DNA of 64,000 nt from Streptomyces sp. NBS 14/10. Lineage in GTDB: Bacteria; Actinomycetota; Actinomycetes; Streptomycetales; Streptomycetaceae. Shown in pieces: positions 42,901-49,204 of the stretch (within the stretch, counting starts at the first letter, position 1; each line of letters opens with the position of its first letter). The stretch lies in contig NZ_NCSM01000012.1 in the NCBI RefSeq assembly GCF_002224125.1, positions 53,298 through 117,297 of the forward strand, in the 5' to 3' direction. The notes beneath the pieces are model-generated. The model was not told where the DNA came from, made no database searches, and saw only the letters and a list, made by a program, of their open reading frames with translations. Made by a program: the position numbers and the translations under genes.

Positions 42901-43285
42901 GCGAAGCAGATATTTCACAGGTGATCGGGCCAAGGGGAAGTATGAGCTTCAACTTTCACTGACTCGTCGGCCCTGTCAAGGCTGCGGCCCAGCTCTCGAG
43001 GAGTTCAAGAATGAACTGCAAGGCAAGGGGTATGATGTCGACTTCACGATCCGCATCGTGAGCTCGTACGCCGCAGAGGGGGAAGGCATAGCAATCAATG
43101 TGCTGAAGTCCCTTAATGACAAGGGGTTCGAGCTGGAGGTACTCAGCTTGGAGAAGATCGTCGCAGAGAAGTTGCTTGGTGATCCAAGGGAAAAGCTCTC
43201 GCCCAAGGATGAACAAATTCTGGCCGATGAAAAGAACCGAGTCGATGAGTACCTAGATAAAGCAGGTGCAAAGAAAGGTTCGTAG
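39974..43285 (+). CDS. eCIS-associated effector with C-terminal deaminase-like toxin domain
   Basis: 1,103 aa. The N-terminus has LQRMAGNAAVSRLVAQR (residues 43-59), matching LQRTIGNAAMGSAIQR of the locus DUF4157 protein. Residues 60-330 are charged, disordered and Lys/Glu/Ala-rich. Residues 330-560 are long amphipathic helices, probably coiled coil. Hydrophobic helical stretches follow to about 820 (YLIPTVIIAGITWILSLL; AASIPLLIGLLASLLGIGGLA). From about residue 835 codon use and GC change and a new domain begins. His967-Ala-Glu969 and Pro1000-Cys1001-Gln-Gly-Cys1004 form the zinc HxE...PCxxC pair of cytidine-deaminase-fold toxins. The target (nucleotide, RNA, DNA) is unknown. Start GTG at 39974; a candidate immunity gene follows at 2 bp. 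Confidence 0.82.
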   Translation: MKGAKATKPAAKEDRATPTQRTPEAAAPPEQTPGLTPRHLHRLQRMAGNAAVSRLVAQRYTAPVKPPPSQAPGFRKVQSDVVAKKQKLSQHNPAASESQSAQDAAVAPPDDKEAQGKAANAEKMNDAKPGEFNKAAFIEAVNKAIADQAPKNLDEADKFSGSGKAEKIKGEVDGKVTDGKNASSKDIETTTKAAPDTSQAKEKEVTPMKPDQPPANPGAPNAADATPQQQPPEVTDFSEGPKKTDQQMADAEVTEEQLAKSNEPEFTDALGEKKKAEQHSAQAPAQARGAEKQQLATAKSNAAAAGTQAMATLTATRAGAGKQVDGGKGEAKSKDEQKREEVTAKLQKVFDATKKDVEGVLEGLDGKVDKQFEEGEKKARDAFNKDQKRRMKAYKDKRYGGFWGPAKWAKDKIAGMPEEANQLFQESRKLYVNMMQGVISSIADTIGAELGKAKARIAQGRADIKTEVDKLPADLKQYGQEAAKDFAGKFDDLESEVNDKSQQLVQTLAQKYTQALNAVDEEIKKLQEANKGLVQKAVDAVVGVIKTIKELKDLLMGILAKAASAIMKIIKDPIGFLGNLVRAVGAGLQQFISNIATHLQTGLVSWLLGTSAKAGIEIPSKFDLKGIIQLIASLLGLTWANIRARITRKGVPDQAMSAAEQSVPVAKALATEGPAGAAKEITAETGDLKSTILDDLKSYLIPTVIIAGITWILSLLNPASAFVRAVKGIIDIVSFIVNQGAQIVEFVNAVLDAVIAIANGGSAGVPKMVETALAASIPLLIGLLASLLGIGGLANKIKQVFQKVSRPVNRAIDKIAAKIAQMGKRIWAKLKGQDKKGDEAKNGDGRNGQRDVFTDVVHDVKSGLGKSPSADKAATVAESAFGRHQSHGLKLLQFAPKKEHPGEFEVLIRASPLRRSLVFRVSDLQLSFPRTACMVHVTDPSGEQENLGKFLVQRKAPGSDEGDTSHHAEQHMIGILRSRYFTGDRAKGKYELQLSLTRRPCQGCGPALEEFKNELQGKGYDVDFTIRIVSSYAAEGEGIAINVLKSLNDKGFELEVLSLEKIVAEKLLGDPREKLSPKDEQILADEKNRVDEYLDKAGAKKGS

Positions 43286-43287
43286 AG

Positions 43288-43674
43288 GTGTCGGACGACG
43301 AACTTCACAAGCAAAACGAGAGGCGTGTGCTGGAGCGGCTCAGGGAGGCTGGATGGGACATGGCCGAAGGGGCCAGCACTCTCGACTTGGCCTCCCTGTT
43401 CTACGACAATGGCCGTATGGTGGCCGAGGTTGAGCACCATTATGAGAGGCAGGAGTTGCTTCTCACGCTGACTTCGCCAGACGGCAGGCAGGTCACCGTG
43501 TACCCCGTCTACGGTGACTCCCTGGAAACCACCCTCGATTCCATCGTAGGCTTCCAGGACCGAGTTACCCCGGACAACTTCCAAGAGGTGCTCGGTGAAC
43601 TTGTTGCAGCCTGTCCCGAGGTCTATGTTCAGGAGGGAGAGGACGACGAGCCCCGCCTCTTGGTACGTGAATAG
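43288..43674 (+). CDS. Candidate immunity protein for the deaminase effector
   Basis: A 128-aa, strongly acidic, soluble protein (start GTG at 43288, 2 bp after the effector stop). It reads LHKQNERRVLERLREAGWDMAEGASTLDLASLFYDNGRMVAEVEHHYERQELLLTLTSPDG and ends with VYVQEGEDDEPRLLVRE. I do not recognise a family. Its small size, low pI, tight coupling and shared low GC with the toxin tip are the usual signs of an immunity gene, which would bind and block the deaminase in the producing cell. Confidence 0.6.
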   Translation: MSDDELHKQNERRVLERLREAGWDMAEGASTLDLASLFYDNGRMVAEVEHHYERQELLLTLTSPDGRQVTVYPVYGDSLETTLDSIVGFQDRVTPDNFQEVLGELVAACPEVYVQEGEDDEPRLLVRE

Positions 43675-43719
43675 TCCACGCTGGCGTGCTCCACGGCGTG
43701 GTTGACCAGCTTGCGAGTA

Positions 43720-43746
43720 AATCTCAAAACTATGCTTTTTGAGATT
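43720..43746. terminator. AT-rich inverted repeat after the immunity gene
   Basis: AATCTCAAAA and TTTTGAGATT are perfect 10-bp arms around CTATGCT, 45 bp after the immunity stop. An AT-rich stem is exceptional in this GC-rich DNA. It may be a terminator acquired with the toxin tip. The 242-bp gap 43675-43916 holds no convincing gene. Confidence 0.5.
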
Positions 43747-43916
43747 CGCCGAAATGGCTGTGTGAACCGCCCCGGTTCAGTGACCTGCGACGTTCCAGGG
43801 ATCACTGGCTTGTGGCTGAGCAACGCCCCCGCCGGCTTGTGGCCAAAGGCCTTGATGGTCAGTCCCGACCGCGTGCTCTGGGGCGGCGTCCGATGGCTCG
43901 AAGCTAGGCTCGCAGT

Positions 43917-44249
43917 ATGACTGATTTCCTTCAGGTGGCGACGGCGACGGAGACCCGTGCGGAAGCCGAGAAGCTGGCGGGGTCGGTGGTGACGGCTCGG
44001 CTTGCGGCCGGTGCGCAGATCGTCGGGCCGGTGGTCTCCATCTTCTGGCATCAGGGTGAGTTCGGTACGGGGGAAGAGTGGCAGCTCTTGTTCAAGACCC
44101 GTGCCGACCGTTACGCCGATCTTGAGGCGCACCTCTTGGAGCATCATCCGTGGAAGAACCCCGAGGTGTCAGCTGTGCCGATCGTCGCGGGGGCGGATGC
44201 CTATCTGCGGTGGGTGGAGCGGACGACTGAGCCGAATCCCGGGAGCTGA
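43917..44249 (+). CDS. cutA: CutA divalent-cation tolerance family protein
   Basis: 110 aa with the full CutA trimer fold signature: TDFLQVATATETRAEAEKLAGSVVTARLAAGAQI, VSIFWHQGEFGTGEEWQLLFKTRADRYADLEAHLLEHHPWKNPEVSAVPI. CutA proteins are linked to copper/divalent-cation tolerance, though the mechanism is unclear. It stands between the toxin module and a convergent XRE regulator (4 bp between stops). Confidence 0.95.
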   Translation: MTDFLQVATATETRAEAEKLAGSVVTARLAAGAQIVGPVVSIFWHQGEFGTGEEWQLLFKTRADRYADLEAHLLEHHPWKNPEVSAVPIVAGADAYLRWVERTTEPNPGS

Positions 44250-44253
44250 CCTC

Positions 44254-45588
44254 TCAGGCCCTGGCCTTCTCCAGGACGTCGGCCACGGCCGGAAGGTCCT
44301 GGTGGGCCCTGAGCTGGTGGAGGATCGGGGCGAGGCGCTGGCGGGGGCGGACGGATGCCACTCCGGCGGAGAGTTCCAGGGCGCGGCCGGTGATGGCCGC
44401 GGCCTGCTCGATCTCTCCGGCGGCCAGGTAGGAGTCGGCGAGCCACGACAGGTAGAGGCTCTTGTCGCGGGCGTGGGTGTCGTCGTAGTGGGAGAGAAAG
44501 TCCTCCAGCACGGGAACGGCGCGAAGCGGGCGACACAGCTCGGTCCAGCACCGGCCCGCCATGATGTGCAGCCCGTTTCCGTCCCACGCTGCCCAGTCGG
44601 GTTGCGGAATGCCGTCGTCCTCTCTGAGCGCGGATTCAGCGGCATCGAGGGCACGTTCGGTCTCGTCCGCGTTACCAGCGGCGGCATACGCCCAGGCGAG
44701 GCGTCCGTAGAGCAGCGCGCGTACGCCTGCCGGGGCGCCGGGGCCTGCTGTGCTACAGGACTCAACCGCGATATCTATCCCGGCAGTGCGGTCCGCGTTG
44801 ATCTTCTGGTAGGCGAGGAAGGCGAGGGCGTTGCCGGCGAGGGCGGTGTCTTTCGCTTCGGTGGCGGCCTGGTGACTGGCCTCGTAGAGGCTGCTGGCGT
44901 CGGCGTGCTTGCCAGCGTCGAATGCGGCCCATCCTGCTTGCTGAGCCTGCTCGGAGAGGACGGACAGGAGCGCGTGGCCTGTCTCCTCCGTGTAGCTGCC
45001 CTCTCGAAGCATCGTCTTGGTCGCGTGGTACTCGCCGAGGTAGACGCGATAGGTGTCTCCTCCGCCCAGGACGTCATCGAGCCGCCGCAGCCGTGCCGTG
45101 CGCTGTCGCAACTGTTCGGGCACGTCTCGGCCGATCTGTCGGCTCGCCTTGATCGGGGTCAGCTCGGGCAGGCCGAGGACCAGACCTGCCCCGGCCGAGG
45201 CTCGGAAGAATTCCCTGCGCAGCACTGTTTCGCTTCCCTCTCGGGTCGTGGATGTGATGCGTGCTGAGGCGGTCGGGGCGTGACCGGGTGCGACTGCCGT
45301 TTCCCAGTCGCGTGGTGCGAGGCCGAGTAGATGGCCGGGGATGCGCAGCGCGTCGGCGATCGTCGCGATCTTGTCGAACGACGTGATGCGGCCCTGGCCA
45401 CGTGCCAGGGTGCCGACTCGTTCGGGCTTGATGTCACACTCGGCGGCGATCTTCGAGTAGCTGATCTTGGCTAAGTCTCGGGCAAGGGAGAAGACGGCGC
45501 TGAAGTCGTGGGCCACGATCGCGGCGCGCATCTCTGCGTGGTTGAGAAGTTCTCGCGGTAGTGCCGTCGGCGGTTGGTAATCGGTCAT
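44254..45588 (-). CDS. XRE-family HTH regulator with TPR domain
   Basis: 444 aa. The N-terminal HTH is at about residues 20-90 (FSLARDLAKISYSKIAAECDIKPERVGTLARGQGRITSFDKIATIADALRIPGHLLGL). Then come a linker and a helical TPR-like repeat array of about 280 residues (GWAAFDAGKHADASSLYEASHQAATEAKDTALAGNALAFLAYQ). This HTH-TPR layout is common in Streptomyces and senses unknown ligands or peptides. It is divergent from the three-gene operon at 45777, its most likely target. The 188-bp gap between them (45589-45776) holds no other gene. Confidence 0.85.
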   Translation of the reverse strand: MTDYQPPTALPRELLNHAEMRAAIVAHDFSAVFSLARDLAKISYSKIAAECDIKPERVGTLARGQGRITSFDKIATIADALRIPGHLLGLAPRDWETAVAPGHAPTASARITSTTREGSETVLRREFFRASAGAGLVLGLPELTPIKASRQIGRDVPEQLRQRTARLRRLDDVLGGGDTYRVYLGEYHATKTMLREGSYTEETGHALLSVLSEQAQQAGWAAFDAGKHADASSLYEASHQAATEAKDTALAGNALAFLAYQKINADRTAGIDIAVESCSTAGPGAPAGVRALLYGRLAWAYAAAGNADETERALDAAESALREDDGIPQPDWAAWDGNGLHIMAGRCWTELCRPLRAVPVLEDFLSHYDDTHARDKSLYLSWLADSYLAAGEIEQAAAITGRALELSAGVASVRPRQRLAPILHQLRAHQDLPAVADVLEKARA

Positions 45589-45776
45589 CGTGTGCCCCGT
45601 TGCGCCTGCTGGTGACAGTATGTCGCAAAGTCGTGACCGTCAGCCTACCCATCATGGGGATAGCCACGGGCGGGAAGTCAGCACGGTCATTCCGCAGGAC
45701 AGTTGGCAGACGCAAGAGACCCCCGCGACGTGGCTGCGTCCGGGGGCGTGGTCAACGCTGCAAAGGAGCGTCAACA

Positions 45777-46046
45777 ATGCGGAAGAATACCGCCCGATTT
45801 GCGGAATGGCTGTTACAGCTGTTGCTGCCTGCTCCAGGGCGGCATCGGGCCGTTGGAATTCGGCCAGACGTCCGGCGCCTGGATACGCCGACAGTTCGTC
45901 TGTCGCGTCTCCCTCTGGTTCACGTATGGCTGCCGCGTGGCGCGGACGTCCCGGGTACGGGGCTTGTCCGGTCGCATGTGGTCGCGCATGAGCGCCAGCG
46001 GCGGGGTGGTGCCGTCGGACATCGGGCAAAGGCGGTGGCGACATGA
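45777..46046 (+). CDS. Small basic Streptomyces hypothetical protein
   Basis: 89 aa beginning MRKNTARFAEWLLQLLLPAPGRHRA. AAAGGAG lies 8 nt before the ATG, which fixes the start within a longer frame. The amphipathic Leu-rich N-terminus followed by PAPGRHR is a pattern I associate with a conserved but uncharacterised streptomycete family; the C-terminus (LVRSHVVAHERQRRGG) is basic. First of three overlapping genes divergent from the XRE/TPR regulator. No function can be assigned. Confidence 0.65.
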   Translation: MRKNTARFAEWLLQLLLPAPGRHRAVGIRPDVRRLDTPTVRLSRLPLVHVWLPRGADVPGTGLVRSHVVAHERQRRGGAVGHRAKAVAT

Positions 46047-46387
46047 GTACGCGGCCTCGTCTGCTGCCGTGGCCGGACTCGGCCGGGAAGCGCTGCTATC
46101 TCGTGACGGACGACGGCAACAGTCGTCTGTCGAGGCTCGCCGATGAGATGGAGGCCGCGCAGCTGACCTCGGGCGCCGAACTCCTCGGCCACGCGGGCGA
46201 GATGCTGCGCGCTCATAAGGTGAGCAAGGGGGAGTTGAGGTTCCTCGTCAAGTGCCTGCGCGAGGCGCTGAGCGACGCGCTTCGGGTCGCCGAGAGTCGG
46301 GGTGGTCGGCTGCCTGTCTGTGCCGACAGCGAGCCGCACGAGAGCCCGGACGACGCTCCGGAGTCTGAGCGGGGAGCGTGCGAATGA
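46043..46387 (+). CDS. Conserved hypothetical protein
   Basis: 114 aa; ATG overlaps the upstream stop (ATGA). LPWPDSAGKRCYLVTDDGNSRLSRLADEMEAAQLTSGAELLGHAGEMLRAHKVSKGELRFLVKCLREALSDALRVAESRG suggests a compact, mainly helical fold with an acidic C-terminal tail. No family recognised. Translational coupling to both neighbours implies joint function with them. Confidence 0.7.
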   Translation: MSTRPRLLPWPDSAGKRCYLVTDDGNSRLSRLADEMEAAQLTSGAELLGHAGEMLRAHKVSKGELRFLVKCLREALSDALRVAESRGGRLPVCADSEPHESPDDAPESERGACE

Positions 46388-46659
46388 GCCGAGCCCGATC
46401 AGGTGCGTCAGAGGGGTGGCAGGTCGGGCTTGTCCCGGGGCGCGGTCTGCGCCGTGAGCGGAATGGAGACCTGGCGCTGCCACTTCAGGTCGTCCGCTCC
46501 GGGCAGCACGTCGCCCTTGCCTCGCTGCTGCTGACGGTGGCCGAGGCGGAACAACTGCACGCGGCTCTGTGCTACGCGTTGGGTGCTGAGTCTGTGCCTG
46601 CTGACGCGCCGGAGTGCCGAGAGCCGATCCACTACCCAGGCGGCCGACAACGGTACTGA
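46384..46659 (+). CDS. Conserved hypothetical protein
   Basis: 91 aa; the chosen ATG at 46384 overlaps the previous stop (ATGA), though GTG at 46378 is also in frame. It contains LALPLQVVRSGQHVALASLLLTVAEAEQLHAALCYALG, a strand followed by a helix resembling small DUFs that accompany XRE regulators in Streptomyces. Last gene of the trio, followed by a strong hairpin. Confidence 0.68.
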   Translation: MSRARSGASEGWQVGLVPGRGLRRERNGDLALPLQVVRSGQHVALASLLLTVAEAEQLHAALCYALGAESVPADAPECREPIHYPGGRQRY

Positions 46660-46709
46660 GGTATGCGCCAACCGGGTGAGCCGCAGTCGCGACAACCACA
46701 TATACGACG

Positions 46710-46750
46710 CCGGACCACCCCCGAGCCTGCAAGCAACTGGGGTGGTCCGG
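46710..46750 (+). terminator. Strong hairpin terminator after the three-gene operon
   Basis: CCGGACCACCCC and GGGGTGGTCCGG are perfect 12-bp arms with a 17-base loop, 50 bp after the last stop codon of the trio. Confidence 0.7.
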
Positions 46751-47600
46751 CTGGGTGCGCGGGGTGGACTACATAGCGGGCTGGTGGGAATCGACGGTGG
46801 TAGTCGGGGACCTGGATGGGTGCGGTTGCGGGCGGGGACGGCAGCAGGCTGCTCGGGGGTCGTGCCCTTCGAACTGACGGCGGCGGTGGCGCGGGAGGTG
46901 GCTGCACTGGCGCGGGAATGAGTGCGTTCAGGTTGCACGTCTCTGGGCGCGGGTGGGGTGCGGGACTCCAAGGCTTCCGGGGTCCGGCACTTTCCTTCGC
47001 CGTTGATGCGTGGGCTGCCTTCGTGGGAGGCGTCAGGGAAGGCAAGTTCGGAGATGGCACAGGGCGCGGCGTCCGGTGAGGCGTTGCGCCCGCGCTCGGC
47101 CCTGCAGGGTGGGCATAGTGTCGCGTTCGTGGGGATCACGGGCGTTGGAGGGCCTGGCAGAGAGAGATGAGGATGTTGTCCGGGTGGTAGGTGTCGGCTC
47201 CGGTGAAACGGGGTGGGGCGAGGGGGCCAGGTGGTTGGAGATAGTATCCGCGCGGTCGGGGGTGCGGCTGTGGTGGATTCTTCCCCCGGGGCGAACAGGC
47301 GACGGCCAGGACGTAGGCGACGCCGCGTGTATCGGGTGCGGCATGGGGTTGCGGATCCTGGCTGGACGCTTGTCGCCCGTGTCGCTAATGAAGCGGTGAT
47401 TGCGGGTCTTCCTCGCTGAAATTGACGCCCGTTCTCGGGGCCAGCAGATTCATAGTTCGCGACTCGCCGTCCTCGTCACCGTCGGGCGCCATCTCCATAC
47501 CCGCGTCGTTCCTGTTTGCTTCGAACACCTGCTGACCGTTGCGGTAGTGGAGCGCCATCGGCTTGCCGGCGATCCGTACAAGGTGCGGCTCTTTCGGCGG
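46751..47600. other. Intergenic region with gene remnants only
   Basis: About 850 bp with no convincing intact gene. A plus-strand frame ending at 46921 (VVPFELTAAVAREVAALARE) may be the tail of a decayed small gene. Positions 47108-47211 are a degraded copy of the end of the AbiEi/DUF559 gene. The stretch 47395-47600 is open on the minus strand and may be the shifted end of the peptidase gene. Confidence 0.5.
47108..47211 (-). pseudogene. Remnant of the 3' end of an AbiEi/DUF559 gene
   Basis: By hand alignment this 104-bp stretch matches 49177-49280, the last codons and downstream flank of the intact gene at 49205, at roughly 88%. The minus strand reads ADTYHPDNILISLCQALQRP, against ADTYRPDNILVPLRQALQRP in the intact copy. 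The remainder of the gene is absent. Confidence 0.7.
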
Positions 47601-48239
47601 TCAGCTGACTGGCCCGGTGGTGTCGTGGATGTTGACCGCCTCCCCGTCGCGTAGACATCGGTGCGGCAGCCCGCTCTCGGCGAGGTGGGCGGCGGCGCGC
47701 TCCGCGCCTTCCGCTTCGGGGTGTTCGGATCGCCAGTGGGGAACGATCCGGTAGGGCACCAGGAGGAGGCAATCCGGTGCGGCGGCCGGTGGATACCCTT
47801 CGGGCTGGACGGTTGGGTCATCCATGAGGTCGATGCCCTTGAGGTCCGGTCCGGCGACGCAGGCTCCCGCCGAGTAGCCGCCGTAGGTGAACTCGGCACG
47901 ATGCTGCTGCTCATGGAGGGCATCGCGGAATCCGGTCTGGGTCATGGCGCGGGCCAGGACGAACGCGTTGCCGCCCAGAGCCCAGACGAGGTCGAGGTCG
48001 GCCAGGCGCTCGGGGAGTTCCTTGGGGGCGGAGAAGTAGTCGCGGAGGTCGAGTTCTTCGCAGGAGTAGCCGAAAGTCTCAAGAGTGCGCCTCTCACGGG
48101 CATAATCGCGAGCGCGTGAGGGGCCGTACTGGTCGAGCGCGTTCAAGACGATGCCTGCTTTGCCGGTACGAAGGGTGCTGGGCAGCGCCGACGGGCGGCT
48201 GTCGGGGGTCAGAAACCACGAGCTCAGCAGCAGCCTCAT
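47601..48239 (-). CDS. Peptidase E-like (S51, type 1 glutamine amidotransferase fold)
   Basis: 212 aa. The nucleophile elbow GGYSAGACV places the catalytic Ser at residue 123. LDLVWALGGNAFVLARAM is the oxyanion-side loop and VPHWRSEHPEAEG the conserved histidine region. These enzymes cleave Asp-X dipeptides. The reading frame stops at 47601 after NIHDTTGPVS, but an adjoining frame stays open to about 47395 (PHLVRIAGKPMALHYRNGQQVFEANR), so the native C-terminus may have been lost by a frameshift. Confidence 0.8.
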   Translation of the reverse strand: MRLLLSSWFLTPDSRPSALPSTLRTGKAGIVLNALDQYGPSRARDYARERRTLETFGYSCEELDLRDYFSAPKELPERLADLDLVWALGGNAFVLARAMTQTGFRDALHEQQHRAEFTYGGYSAGACVAGPDLKGIDLMDDPTVQPEGYPPAAAPDCLLLVPYRIVPHWRSEHPEAEGAERAAAHLAESGLPHRCLRDGEAVNIHDTTGPVS

Positions 48240-48304
48240 CAGTACCTCTCGGTCAATGGATCACGCCTTGGTGATTGCTCATGCTGCCGTGAGTGATGCT
48301 TGGC

Positions 48305-48412
48305 TGCGTCCTGGAGCCGTTCAAGGGGCATCTCAACGCCCGCTTCACCGAGGCACAGAGCCAGGTCAGCGGCACCTGCCTCTGCCTGGCGATCCTTGAA
48401 CCCGGTTACCAC
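48305..48412 (+). pseudogene. Transposase fragment (IS21/ISL3-like)
   Basis: A 36-codon plus-strand piece reading CVLEPFKGHLNARFTEAQSQ then VSGTCLCLAILEPGYH. The L(D/E)PFKxxLNxRF...GTRLFxEIxxxGY pattern is familiar from the helix-turn-helix part of IS21 IstA or ISL3 transposases. No start, catalytic part or ends remain. It fills most of the 190-bp gap before the nucleotidyltransferase gene. Confidence 0.5.
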
Positions 48413-48429
48413 GAAAGTAAGTTGTTCCG

Positions 48430-49068
48430 ATGACCGATTCTCTGCCGCCCGGCGGCGCCGTCCTTGACGTGGACGAGCTGCATGCCCGGTGGGCGGACGC
48501 CTGGGGGCCGGAACAGGTCGCGGAGCGGTTGGGCGGGATCAGCGCGCCCTGGTGCATCGTGGCCGGGTGGGCGCTGGATTTGTTTCGCGGAGGACAGTCG
48601 CGGCCACACGGCGATCTGGAGATCGCAGTGCCCGCGGCGGGGTTCGCGGAGGTTCGGGACCGCTTCCCCGAGTACATGTTTGACGCGGTGGGCTCGGGAC
48701 GGATCTGGGCAAGTCCAGGAGCTGAGGCGCTCGCGGCCACGTACCAGACCTGGCTGCGGGATCCGGCGAGCGGTCAGTTCCTCTTCGACGTCTTCCGCGA
48801 GCCGCACGAGGGTGGGATGTGGATCTGTCGGCGGGACGAGAGCCTGCGGCTGCCGTACGACACGATCGTCGAACGGACGGCTGGCGGCATCCCGTACTTG
48901 GTGCCAGAGGTGGTGCTGTTGTTCAAGGCGAAGTCGGTGCGGCCCAAGGATCACGCCGACTTCGACGGGGTCCTGCCGCTGCTGAGCCAGGCGCGGCGCG
49001 ATGCCCTCGGCGGGTGGCTGAAGCGCGCCTATCCCGGACATCCATGGCTGGCGAAACTGGCGAAGTAG
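48430..49068 (+). CDS. Nucleotidyltransferase-fold protein, aminoglycoside 2''-adenylyltransferase-like
   Basis: 212 aa. APWCIVAGWALDLFRGG followed by PHGDLEIAVP gives the minimal polymerase-beta metal motif (GDLEI) of the AadB/LinB-like group. QFLFDVFREPHEGGMWICRRDESLRLPYDTIV and VPEVVLLFKAKSVRPKDHADFDGVLPLL are further family blocks. Chromosomal streptomycete members are usually of unknown substrate; drug resistance is possible but unproved. Isolated gene in the cargo region. Confidence 0.82.
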   Translation: MTDSLPPGGAVLDVDELHARWADAWGPEQVAERLGGISAPWCIVAGWALDLFRGGQSRPHGDLEIAVPAAGFAEVRDRFPEYMFDAVGSGRIWASPGAEALAATYQTWLRDPASGQFLFDVFREPHEGGMWICRRDESLRLPYDTIVERTAGGIPYLVPEVVLLFKAKSVRPKDHADFDGVLPLLSQARRDALGGWLKRAYPGHPWLAKLAK

Positions 49069-49204
49069 TGACGCGAGTCGGCTGTACGACGTCACGCCGA
49101 TGACCCCCGGACCCGCTCCACGCGGCGCAAGGTGCCGCATCCGATGAGGCGTTGGGCCCGCATCCGGGTGTTGCAGGGTGGGCCTGGCGTCGCGTTCGTG
49201 GGGA

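Noticed and set aside
43702..43920. A 72-codon plus-strand frame between the immunity gene and cutA
   Set aside because: Its start lies next to the AT-rich inverted repeat, no ribosome site is visible and the product has no recognisable features.
48430..49068. Nucleotidyltransferase plus AbiEi-type gene as an AbiE toxin-antitoxin pair
   Set aside because: The nucleotidyltransferase resembles the AadB-like group rather than AbiEii, the genes are convergent rather than co-transcribed, and the AbiEi-like protein is fused to a DUF559 nuclease domain.
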